Shown here piece after piece: positions 54,408-61,893 of a DNA stretch of 64,000 bases. Below the pieces are notes generated by a model, which was not told the DNA's origin, did not search any database, and saw nothing but the letters and a program-made list of their open reading frames with translations. Made by a program: the position numbers and the translations under genes. Numbering within the stretch: the stretch's first letter is position 1; every line of letters starts with the position of its first letter. The DNA comes from Oscillospiraceae bacterium (GTDB lineage Bacteria > Bacillota > Clostridia > Oscillospirales > CAG-272), in assembly GCA_015064805.1 (NCBI GenBank), contig SVRN01000002.1:1-64000 (forward strand). Reading direction: 5' to 3'.

Positions 54408-55145
54408 ATGAAAAAAGTAGTTCCTGTCTTGTTAGCGGTTCTATTGGCATTTTTCTGCTTTTGCTTTGTTGGATGTGAGCCGGAGGAAGCAAAAGATCCA
54501 AACAATGATATTTCGGACGAAAACAGCCAAAACGAGAACGACCAAAACGAGAACGACCAAAATGAGAACAACAATAATTCGTGTTATGATGATATCATGG
54601 ATGCGAAACCTGTGATTTATTTGTATCCGCAAGAGGAAATGGATGTGCAGGTAACGCTTGATTATAACGGTCAGCTTTGGTGCACCTATCCTGCTTACGG
54701 GAATGGTTGGAGTGTCACCGCTTACCCCGATGGGACGCTGATCGATAAGAAAACGGGGCTGGAGTATTCCTATTTGTTCTGGGAAGGTATTTCCAACGTT
54801 CCGTACGATATGAGCCGCGGTTTTGTGGTCAAGGGTGAGGACACGGCGACCTTTTTACAGCAAACGCTGGCCGCGATGGGGCTGACGCCCCGCGAGTATA
54901 ACGAGTTTATCGTCTACTGGCTGCCGAGGATGCAGGGCAACGCCTACAACCTCATCACCTTCCAGACGGACGTTTACATCGAAAACGCCAAGCTGACCAT
55001 CACGCCCAAGCCCGATAGCATGCTGCGCGTATTTATGGCTTACCAAGCGCTGGAGGAACCGATCGAGATCGAAACGCCCACCATCGAGCCGTTTGAGCGC
55101 GAGGGCTTTTGCGTCGTCGAATGGGGCGGGGCGGAAGTGGAATAA
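54408..55145 (+). CDS. Lipoprotein with KPVIYLYP domain
   Basis: 245 residues. Signal peptide with lipobox FVGC (Cys23), then an Asn/Glu/Asp-rich spacer with the repeat QNEND. A globular domain follows (about 65-245), starting DAKPVIYLYPQEEMDVQV and containing CTYPAYGNGWSV, DGTLIDKKTGLEYSYLFWEG. I recall this domain as an uncharacterised family of Clostridia. ATG 54408 is set by AAAGGAAG; the frame open to 54129 lies within the previous gene and the repeat. Followed after 74 bases by another lipoprotein gene. Confidence 0.82.
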   Translation: MKKVVPVLLAVLLAFFCFCFVGCEPEEAKDPNNDISDENSQNENDQNENDQNENNNNSCYDDIMDAKPVIYLYPQEEMDVQVTLDYNGQLWCTYPAYGNGWSVTAYPDGTLIDKKTGLEYSYLFWEGISNVPYDMSRGFVVKGEDTATFLQQTLAAMGLTPREYNEFIVYWLPRMQGNAYNLITFQTDVYIENAKLTITPKPDSMLRVFMAYQALEEPIEIETPTIEPFEREGFCVVEWGGAEVE

Positions 55146-55155
55146 ACGATATCAC

Positions 55156-55184
55156 CCGTAGGGGAGGGCCTTGTGTCCTCCCGC
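55156..55184. repeat. Short copy of a CGTAGGGG-type palindrome
   Basis: CCGTAGGGGAGGGCC, TTGTGT and CCTCCCG, with GGGAGG (55162-55167) pairing with CCTCCC (55177-55182). It resembles the larger element at 51946-51995. Confidence 0.45.
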
Positions 55185-55219
55185 GATGGAGGTACAAAAT
55201 GGAGAAAGGAACGTGTGCT

Positions 55220-55657
55220 ATGAAGAAATTTAGTCTGATTATTTTAGCGTTTTTGCTAGTCTTTTCCTGCTTTGTTGGGTGTAAAGATAACTCGCCAACC
55301 GCAGATTGTTGGGAGGGAGAGTACAAAAACGGAACGATTGATATGAAGCATGTGTATTCGGCAGATACCACGATCACCCTTCATATCAAGAATATTGTAA
55401 TGAATGATGAACATCCGGAGCAAAGTGAGATTGAGGTGGAAATAGTTTCGTCGATAGATCAGACGGCCACGCTCGTAGCCATATCCCGACAAAGCAAAGA
55501 TAACATTGGCAGTATGGAATACATAGATCTTGAGCTTGCCAAGGAAGTGCCGAACACAGTTAAAATTCCGTTTTACAACTTTTCGCAGATCCCGTATTTT
55601 TTACTCACCTTGGAAGTTGATCATACGTACGTTGAGATTAAAATGTTTCCTCAATAA
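55220..55657 (+). CDS. Small lipoprotein of unknown function
   Basis: 145 residues. Signal peptide MKKFSLIILAFLLVFSCFVGC with lipobox FVGC (Cys21); the mature part is about 125 residues, beta-rich and acidic, of no recognised family. Its signal is very similar to that of the neighbouring lipoprotein, ending in the same FVGC. ATG 55220 gives a standard signal length. ATG 55199, with GGAGG 6 bases upstream, is an equally good start by ribosome site and would add seven residues. Confidence 0.75.
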   Translation: MKKFSLIILAFLLVFSCFVGCKDNSPTADCWEGEYKNGTIDMKHVYSADTTITLHIKNIVMNDEHPEQSEIEVEIVSSIDQTATLVAISRQSKDNIGSMEYIDLELAKEVPNTVKIPFYNFSQIPYFLLTLEVDHTYVEIKMFPQ

Positions 55658-55662
55658 AACCA

Positions 55663-55697
55663 AAACACCATAGACTTTTTCACGGTCTATGGTGTTT
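55663..55697. terminator. Bidirectional terminator between the lipoprotein and ymdB genes
   Basis: AAACACCATAGAC (55663-55675) pairs perfectly with GTCTATGGTGTTT (55685-55697), with A-rich and T-rich flanks. Confidence 0.85.
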
Positions 55698-55705
55698 CTC
55701 TGTTT

Positions 55706-56482
55706 TCAGAATTTTACTCTCTCAACCTTGACGCACTTGCCCGTCGAGGGATCGACGGTGAACAGCGCGCCGCAGATGGTGATCTCGCCCTCGGCCACCG
55801 TGAAGTGGGCGGGCATATGATGGCGCATCTTGGTCAGCACGGCCTCAATTTTGGTGCCGAGGATGCTGTTGACGGGCCCCGACATACCAAGATCGGTGAT
55901 ATAGCCCGAGCCGCGCGGAAGGATGCCCTCGTCGGCCGTCTGCACGTGGGTGTGCGTGCCGAACATGACGGCGATACGGCCGTCAAAGGCGTGGGCGATG
56001 GCCAGCTTTTCCGAGGTGGCCTCGGCGTGGATGTCGAGCAGGGCAAAGTCGTATCGGCCCTCCTCGCGCGCGAGGATCTTTTCCACCGCCTCAAAGGGAC
56101 TGTCGAGCGGCTCCATGAAGGTCGTTCCGTTTACGTTGATGCAGAGGACGCGCCAGCCGCAAATGTCGCGGATGGTGTAGCCACAGCCCGGAGCGGCCGG
56201 GGGGTAATTGGCGGGGCGGATGATATCGTTTGGATTGTTGTCGAGGAAGGGGTGAAGGTCACGCATGGTGTAGGTGTGATTACCCAGCGTGATGAGGTCG
56301 ACGCCGCAATCCAGGATTGCCCCCGCGTCGTGGGCGTTCAAACCGTGGATGTCGGTGGCGTTTTCTCCGTTGGCCACGACGAAATCGACCTTCAGCTCGC
56401 GGCGCTTTTGCCACAGCGAGCGTCTCAGGACGTCGATGGTCTTCCCACCGACGATATCGCCCAGCGCAAGAATATGAAGCAT
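55706..56482 (-). CDS. ymdB: YmdB-family metallophosphoesterase
   Basis: 258 residues of the TIGR00282/YmdB calcineurin-like family, a 2',3'-cyclic nucleotide phosphodiesterase with effects on biofilm and motility in Bacillus (family knowledge). Metal ligands lie in ALGDIVGG, VVANGENATDIHG, LITLGNHTYTMRDL, DIHAEATSEK and FGTHTHVQTAD. In Bacillus ymdB is close to ymcB-ymcA; here it lies far from miaB, at the end of the addBA-pap2-mntP unit. Confidence 0.94.
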   Translation of the reverse strand: MLHILALGDIVGGKTIDVLRRSLWQKRRELKVDFVVANGENATDIHGLNAHDAGAILDCGVDLITLGNHTYTMRDLHPFLDNNPNDIIRPANYPPAAPGCGYTIRDICGWRVLCINVNGTTFMEPLDSPFEAVEKILAREEGRYDFALLDIHAEATSEKLAIAHAFDGRIAVMFGTHTHVQTADEGILPRGSGYITDLGMSGPVNSILGTKIEAVLTKMRHHMPAHFTVAEGEITICGALFTVDPSTGKCVKVERVKF

Positions 56483-56504
56483 ATACGATCCTTTCTATCT
56501 CCCG

Positions 56505-57107
56505 TCAGAAGGGGAGCAGCCCGAGGTGTTCCAGCAAAATCTTCGTGCCGATAAGGATGAGCACGATGCCGCCTGCGAGCGAGGCCTTGTTTTTATAGCG
56601 TGCGCCGAATTTGTGACCGACCAGAACGCCCAGCGCACACAGGGCGAAGGTGGTGACGCCGATAACGGCGACGGCCAAGAGCAGATTGACCTGCAAAAAA
56701 GCAAAGGTGATGCCGACGGCCAGCGCGTCGATGCTGGTAGCAACCGCCATCAGGGCGATCTGGCGCACGTCCAGGCGCTCCTCCTCTTGCGCTTGCTCAC
56801 AGCACTCGCAACCGCTCTTTTGCTCTCGAACGTCGCAGATGACGTCGTAGATCATCTTGCCACCGATGATGGCAAGCAAGGCAAAGGCGATCCAATGGTC
56901 GATGGCGACGATATAGTCACGGAACTGACTGCCCAGCAGATAACCGATGGCGGGCATGAGCGCCTGAAAGCCGCCGAAGAAGGCGGCGATGATGAGCAAA
57001 TGCCGCCAGTTGACGCCGCGGCGCATCTGAAGGCCGCGACAGATCGACACGGCGAAGGCGTCCATCGACAGCCCCACGCCGGTCAGAAATATTTCAATAA
57101 ATCCCAT
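56505..57107 (-). CDS. mntP: Manganese efflux pump MntP
   Basis: 200 residues with six predicted membrane segments. Repeated signature GVGLSMDAFAVSICRGLQ near the start and VATSIDALAVGITFAF in the second half (the two aspartates lie in the membrane). A cytoplasmic loop holds a CECC cysteine cluster (about residues 98-101). ATG 57107 has AGAAAGG 6 bases upstream. No yybP-ykoY riboswitch is seen; the leader is only about 40 bases. Confidence 0.93.
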   Translation of the reverse strand: MGFIEIFLTGVGLSMDAFAVSICRGLQMRRGVNWRHLLIIAAFFGGFQALMPAIGYLLGSQFRDYIVAIDHWIAFALLAIIGGKMIYDVICDVREQKSGCECCEQAQEEERLDVRQIALMAVATSIDALAVGITFAFLQVNLLLAVAVIGVTTFALCALGVLVGHKFGARYKNKASLAGGIVLILIGTKILLEHLGLLPF

Positions 57108-57154
57108 GATAAGCCTTTCTACGTCTGCCATATGATAGAGAAGCAGACTGCACT

Positions 57155-57183
57155 ATTGTAGCAGAAAAGAGGGCGATTGTCAA
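57155..57183 (-). promoter_or_regulatory. SigA promoter of mntP-ymdB
   Basis: Minus strand TTGACA (57178-57183), 17 bases, TACAAT (57155-57160). It overlaps the stop codon of the upstream PAP2 gene. Confidence 0.87.
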
Positions 57184-58121
57184 GCGTTTTCGCCCGAGGG
57201 CGTTTTCTTTTTGCCCAGCTTTGCCCAAAGGGGGAAGGAGAGGGGCCAGACGACGCCTGCGAACACGACGACGAGGAAATAACGCAGCGCGGTTGCCGAG
57301 GCGTGACCGCCGAACAGAGAAAGCAGGGGCGCCTTGAGCACGGCCTTGATGGCCAGCGCCAGTCCTGCGCCGACGGCCAGCTTGCCGACCTGACCGAGCA
57401 GAGGTGCTTCGCATGAAAAGTGCAGCCACTTTTTGTCGGCGATGCAGGCGGCGAGAAGGCCCAGCGAACAGCCCAGCATGGTGTAGGCGTTCTTCTGTCC
57501 CGAGGCGAGGTTATGGGGATCGATATCCGCGGGGAAGGGGAACAGCTCGGTATACAGCACGAAGCCGATCGAAATCAGCACGGTCGCGCCAAGGGCGATC
57601 AGCACGTTGCGGTCGTTGGCGAACAGACGCTCGAGCAGCGGGTAGAGCGCAAGGACGAGCACCGCACCGACAAGCAGCGACACGCCGACGTCAAGCGGCG
57701 TATGAACGCCCAGATACATACGGGAAAGTCCCACCAGCAAAATGATGACGACCGAGGCGATACGCAGCCACAGCTTTTTGGTGCTGTAGGCGATGCAACC
57801 GAAGGTGTCGGTGACGTTCTGGGTGTGTCCGCTGGGGAAGGAGTAGCCCGTGGCCTCCTCGATCGCGCTTTCCACGACGGTGAAGTTGGGATCCTTGACC
57901 CAGGGGCGGGGGATGCGGAAGGTCAGCTTGAGCACCTGATTGATGGTGATGCCGAGAAAGCCGATGAGCAGGAAAATGTAGCCCTTCTTTTTATCAAGGC
58001 ACCAGAAAATAAGCAGGGCGATGGCAAGAAAAATGGTTTCCTCACCGATCATGGTAATGACGGACATGACGGCGTCCAGAAAGGGATTGCGAATGGATTC
58101 AAGCCAGTAAAGGAATGACAT
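57180..58121 (-). CDS. PAP2-family membrane phosphatase
   Basis: 313 residues, about eight membrane segments. The three PAP2 motifs are KLTFRIPRPW, SFPSGHT and SRMYLGVHTPLDV. It dephosphorylates a lipid such as undecaprenyl diphosphate or phosphatidic acid on the outer face of the membrane; which one is not readable. The C-terminal half has extra membrane segments beyond the catalytic core. Start 13 bases after the addA stop. Confidence 0.92.
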   Translation of the reverse strand: MSFLYWLESIRNPFLDAVMSVITMIGEETIFLAIALLIFWCLDKKKGYIFLLIGFLGITINQVLKLTFRIPRPWVKDPNFTVVESAIEEATGYSFPSGHTQNVTDTFGCIAYSTKKLWLRIASVVIILLVGLSRMYLGVHTPLDVGVSLLVGAVLVLALYPLLERLFANDRNVLIALGATVLISIGFVLYTELFPFPADIDPHNLASGQKNAYTMLGCSLGLLAACIADKKWLHFSCEAPLLGQVGKLAVGAGLALAIKAVLKAPLLSLFGGHASATALRYFLVVVFAGVVWPLSFPLWAKLGKKKTPSGENA

Positions 58122-58134
58122 AATTACCTCCGTG

Positions 58135-61100
58135 TTACAGTTGCTCCGTCAGCTCGATCGAGCGGCCGAGCGGGAGCGAATAGATGCAGACGTGATCGGG
58201 GCGACGGTCAAAGAGATCGTTGACTGCCTCAACGTATATGCGGAGCTGATCGGCGTGACGCGAGAGCATCTGGTCACGAATGGCATCCGTATCGTCGCTG
58301 AACAGACGATCCGTTTTGTAGTCGAACAGCCAGAGCTCACCCTGCGCGTCCTCGATGATAAGATCGATCGAGCCCTGCACGTACAGCGTGTAGTCTTCCA
58401 GCTGCTCGGCGAGGCTTGCGTTGCGCGTGAGGAGTGCGTATGGAATGAAGCGGTCGAAATGCTGCTCGCGCCAAATGCTTTTGGCATGGGCGGCCAAGGA
58501 AACCAGGTCGCTTTCGCAAAGGGCTTTCAGTTGCTTGCGGTTGAGAATGTCCGCGGCGCGGCGCGGCAGAAATTTATACTCGACCAAGCGGGCAATCTCG
58601 CTCTCGGCGTCGCCGTCCTGCAGACGCAGGAAATCGCAATGCTGCAAGAACAGGTGAGTCGCGGTGCCTCGCTCGGCGGCGCTTGCCTTGTTGTCAGAGC
58701 TGAGCAGTTCGGCAAAGGGTACTTGACAGCCGCGCATCAGCTCGATACGTTGGCGGATGGCCTCTTCGCTGTCGCCTCCGCCAATCGGGTCGGTATGGTC
58801 CTTTTCGCCTTCATCGTCTCCGCCGAAATCCTCAGGCAGCCAGACACCGTCCAGCATGGCCGTGCGAAGCTTGGACGCGGCGGCCTTGGTCGGGAGAGTG
58901 CGAAGCAGGGCGCGAGGATCGTCGTAGGTGCGGTGGCGCTCGATGATGGCGCGGTAACGCTCACGCTCTGAGGAGATGGGCGCCGGGGCAGCTTGATCGG
59001 TGTTTTCGTCGTTGGGAGGCGTAACGGGATGGGGGTGACGGTTGAGGTCGCGGTTGAGAACCTTCAGATCCCACAGCGGTTCTTCGCCCCTTGCTTTCTC
59101 GTGATCCAGCGCGGCGAGAATCCAGGTCAGATAGTTGCCGGCGGAGAGAACGGAGTGGCGGGTATTGCTGCCAATGGCTCTTGCGCGAGCTATGGGAGTA
59201 GCCGCGCTTCCGAGCAGACTTGCGGTGACGTACAGTCTCTCCTGAGCACGGGTCAGCGCAACGTAGAGCAAGCGCATTTCTTCCTCGGTACGGCGCACGT
59301 CCAGAAGGCGGCCGATGGCGCGGCGGGTGACCGTTTCACGCAGCTCGGCGGTTTCGGGCATATAGATTTTGGCCGCGGCGCCCAGGTGCGCGTCAAACAT
59401 AACGGTGGAGCGCAGATCGTCGTCATTGAAGCGGACGGAACAGCCGCAGACGAAGACGATGGGAAACTGTAAGCCTTTGGATTTATGCATGGTCATGATG
59501 GAAACGGCGTCGTCACTGCTCTGCAGACCGGCCGCGCTCAAGCCGTCCTTGCTTTTAAGAACGCGGCGCAGATATTGCATGAACTGGTAGAGGCCGCAGA
59601 AGGAGGCGCTTTGATAGCTTCTGGCCTTATCATACAGCGCAAGATAAACGGGAGAGGTAGCCTTGTCAACGAGGAAGGGCTCGCCCGAGAGCTGGCGGAG
59701 CAGTCGATCAGCGGGAAGAGTTGCCGCAAGGGAGCGCCAATGCTCCAGTTTGACAAGAAACGCGCGCAGCAGACGAACGGTCTCGGGAGAGAGGTCGGAC
59801 GCTTCGCTCTCCTCGCTGACCGCGGCGCAAATGTCGTCGTAGAGCGATTTTTCATTGGCTCGATCGCGCAGAATGAGCAGATCGGACAGAGCAAAGGGAG
59901 AGCCCTCGGCCGTGAGCAGGCCGGTCAGAGGAACGTCGTCGCGCGGGTTATCAATGACGGACAGAAGATTGACCAGCAGCTTCAGATCGGGATCGCTGTT
60001 CAAATCGTCCGAAGCGGCATAGGAAACGCGGATGCCGTGAGCTCTCAACGCCTCGCTGATATCCTTCGCCGCTGACCAACCGCGCAGCAGAATGGCAACG
60101 TCGCGGGCGTGGATGGGAGAGCCGTTCGTGTGCGTTTCCTCGCGGATTAGACGAGCGATCTCATCGGCCACGTAGACGGCCTCGGGGCTCAGGGCGGTGG
60201 CAGGATCGGGGTCGGGAATGCGAAGTGCCTTGGGCGGCGTTTCAATCAGAACGACCTGCGTTTTGTGGGTAGGACGGTCAGGATCCTTACCGTACTTCAA
60301 CTCGTCCTGTGGCTGATAATTCAGCGACTCGGTGCACACGCGGAAGGTGTGTCCGCAGACGGTATTGGCAAATTTGATGATGGCGCGGTCGCAACGGAAA
60401 TTTTCTGACATAAAGACGCAACAGCCCTTGGAGGTGTCCTCGGGGGCGTCCTCTGCTTTTTCAATTGGGGTGAATTTTTTGCGGTAGCCCGAGAAAATGG
60501 AGGGCTCCGCGCCGCGGAAGGTGTAGATGCTTTGCTTGATATCACCTACCATGAATCGCTTGCCGCCTGCGCCAATGGTGGAGAAGATCAGATCCTGTAC
60601 CGTGTCAACGTCCTGATATTCGTCGATGTAAACGGAATCAAAACGATCGGACAGCGCACGGGCCACGTCGGTGGGATTGCCGTTTTCATCCAGCAACAGC
60701 TGAAGCAAATAACGGCGAACGTCCGAGAAATCCATTACGGCACGGCGAACCTTCAGCTCACGAATGGCACGGTCGTAATCGCACAGCAAGGTGTACAGCA
60801 TACGCTGGGTACGTGCGGTGCGCAGCATCTGCTCGCGCATTTGCTCGGGGGGATCGGCAAAATAACGGCTTGGCAGCGAGCGCAACGTTGCGACGATATC
60901 CTTGCGGGCGTCCTGAATTTCCTTGATGTCGGGGAAAATGTCGCAGGCATTGGTAACGCTCTTGAGTGAAATAGCCTCGTATGCCGTCGCTCGCGCGGCT
61001 GCGCTTTCCCAAAGTCCCGCTTTAAGATCAGCAAGGATCTGCTCGGCGGTGTCAAGATCGTTGCCGAACGAAGGGAGATAATTCTTTGCGGTCTGAGGGT

Positions 61101-61881
61101 TCGTTGCCAGTCTTTGGCAAAGTGGACGGATCACGGAGCAGTGATATTCCAGCTCCTCGCACAGCGAGGCGGAGAGAATTTTGGCTTCGTCCGTCTCTCC
61201 AAAGGGAAGCTCGGCTTGCGCACAAAGGCGATCAGCCCCCATGCGGAGCAGCTCCAGCCCCTCGGGGAAGGCGATGAGCTTTTCAAACAGTCCGAGCAAA
61301 ACGGCGGCGGTGTCGCCACGATCGCGATTGGGCAGCAGATCGTCCATGGCAAGAGCGAAGCCGTTGCCTGCCAACGCGTCGAGCGGAGCGTCGCTCACCG
61401 GCTGTTCGGCCGCCGCGGCGGCATAATGCTGCTCGATGAGCTGATTGAGCAGCTGCTCTTTGATGGGCATCAACTCGCTGTCGTCGGCAAGGCGGAAGGT
61501 GCTGGGCAAGCCCAGACGCTCGAAGTTGGCGCGCACGGGCTCAAGATAGAAGGAGTCGATGGTGCAAATATGGGCGCTTCCCAGCGCGACGAGCTGACGA
61601 TAGAGATATTTGTCGTCGGGGTGAGCGGCGATGGCGCTTGAAAGCGCCGAGGAAATGCGGGCGCGCAGCTCTGCCGCGGCGGCGCGGGTAAAGGTGACGA
61701 CCAGCATGCGCGAAATATCGGCGGTGTGCTTGCCGTTTTCATCCACCTCAAGCAGGGAGCGAATGATGCGCTCGGTCAGCGTGGCAGTTTTGCCTGAGCC
61801 TGCGGCGGCAGATACGAGAATATCGCGGCCACGCACACTCATGGCACATTGTTGTGCGTCAGTCCATTTTGTTTTTGCCAT
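58135..61881 (-). CDS. addA: ATP-dependent helicase/nuclease subunit A (AddA)
   Basis: 1248 residues; helicase and 3' nuclease of the AddAB complex that processes double-strand breaks for RecA. Walker A AAAGSGKTAT (Gly28-Thr32), TFTRAAAAELRARI, Walker B-like YIDEYQDVDTVQ, VGDIKQSIYTFRGAEPSIF, MTMHKSKGLQFPIVFV and LYVALTRAQERLYV are helicase motifs of the UvrD type. The C-terminal RecB nuclease motif is LWLFDYKTDR. ATG 61881 with AAGGAGG upstream; 12 bases after addB. Confidence 0.96.
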   Translation of the reverse strand: MAKTKWTDAQQCAMSVRGRDILVSAAAGSGKTATLTERIIRSLLEVDENGKHTADISRMLVVTFTRAAAAELRARISSALSSAIAAHPDDKYLYRQLVALGSAHICTIDSFYLEPVRANFERLGLPSTFRLADDSELMPIKEQLLNQLIEQHYAAAAAEQPVSDAPLDALAGNGFALAMDDLLPNRDRGDTAAVLLGLFEKLIAFPEGLELLRMGADRLCAQAELPFGETDEAKILSASLCEELEYHCSVIRPLCQRLATNPQTAKNYLPSFGNDLDTAEQILADLKAGLWESAAARATAYEAISLKSVTNACDIFPDIKEIQDARKDIVATLRSLPSRYFADPPEQMREQMLRTARTQRMLYTLLCDYDRAIRELKVRRAVMDFSDVRRYLLQLLLDENGNPTDVARALSDRFDSVYIDEYQDVDTVQDLIFSTIGAGGKRFMVGDIKQSIYTFRGAEPSIFSGYRKKFTPIEKAEDAPEDTSKGCCVFMSENFRCDRAIIKFANTVCGHTFRVCTESLNYQPQDELKYGKDPDRPTHKTQVVLIETPPKALRIPDPDPATALSPEAVYVADEIARLIREETHTNGSPIHARDVAILLRGWSAAKDISEALRAHGIRVSYAASDDLNSDPDLKLLVNLLSVIDNPRDDVPLTGLLTAEGSPFALSDLLILRDRANEKSLYDDICAAVSEESEASDLSPETVRLLRAFLVKLEHWRSLAATLPADRLLRQLSGEPFLVDKATSPVYLALYDKARSYQSASFCGLYQFMQYLRRVLKSKDGLSAAGLQSSDDAVSIMTMHKSKGLQFPIVFVCGCSVRFNDDDLRSTVMFDAHLGAAAKIYMPETAELRETVTRRAIGRLLDVRRTEEEMRLLYVALTRAQERLYVTASLLGSAATPIARARAIGSNTRHSVLSAGNYLTWILAALDHEKARGEEPLWDLKVLNRDLNRHPHPVTPPNDENTDQAAPAPISSERERYRAIIERHRTYDDPRALLRTLPTKAAASKLRTAMLDGVWLPEDFGGDDEGEKDHTDPIGGGDSEEAIRQRIELMRGCQVPFAELLSSDNKASAAERGTATHLFLQHCDFLRLQDGDAESEIARLVEYKFLPRRAADILNRKQLKALCESDLVSLAAHAKSIWREQHFDRFIPYALLTRNASLAEQLEDYTLYVQGSIDLIIEDAQGELWLFDYKTDRLFSDDTDAIRDQMLSRHADQLRIYVEAVNDLFDRRPDHVCIYSLPLGRSIELTEQL

Positions 61882-61893
61882 ATGCTGACCTCC

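Noticed and set aside
57108..57180. Manganese (yybP-ykoY) riboswitch before mntP
   Set aside because: Only about 40 bases lie between the predicted transcription start and the ATG, too short for that riboswitch, and its conserved loops are not visible.
58132..58971. 279-residue plus-strand open frame opposite the addA 3' end
   Set aside because: Antisense shadow of the AddA nuclease domain; no ribosome site.
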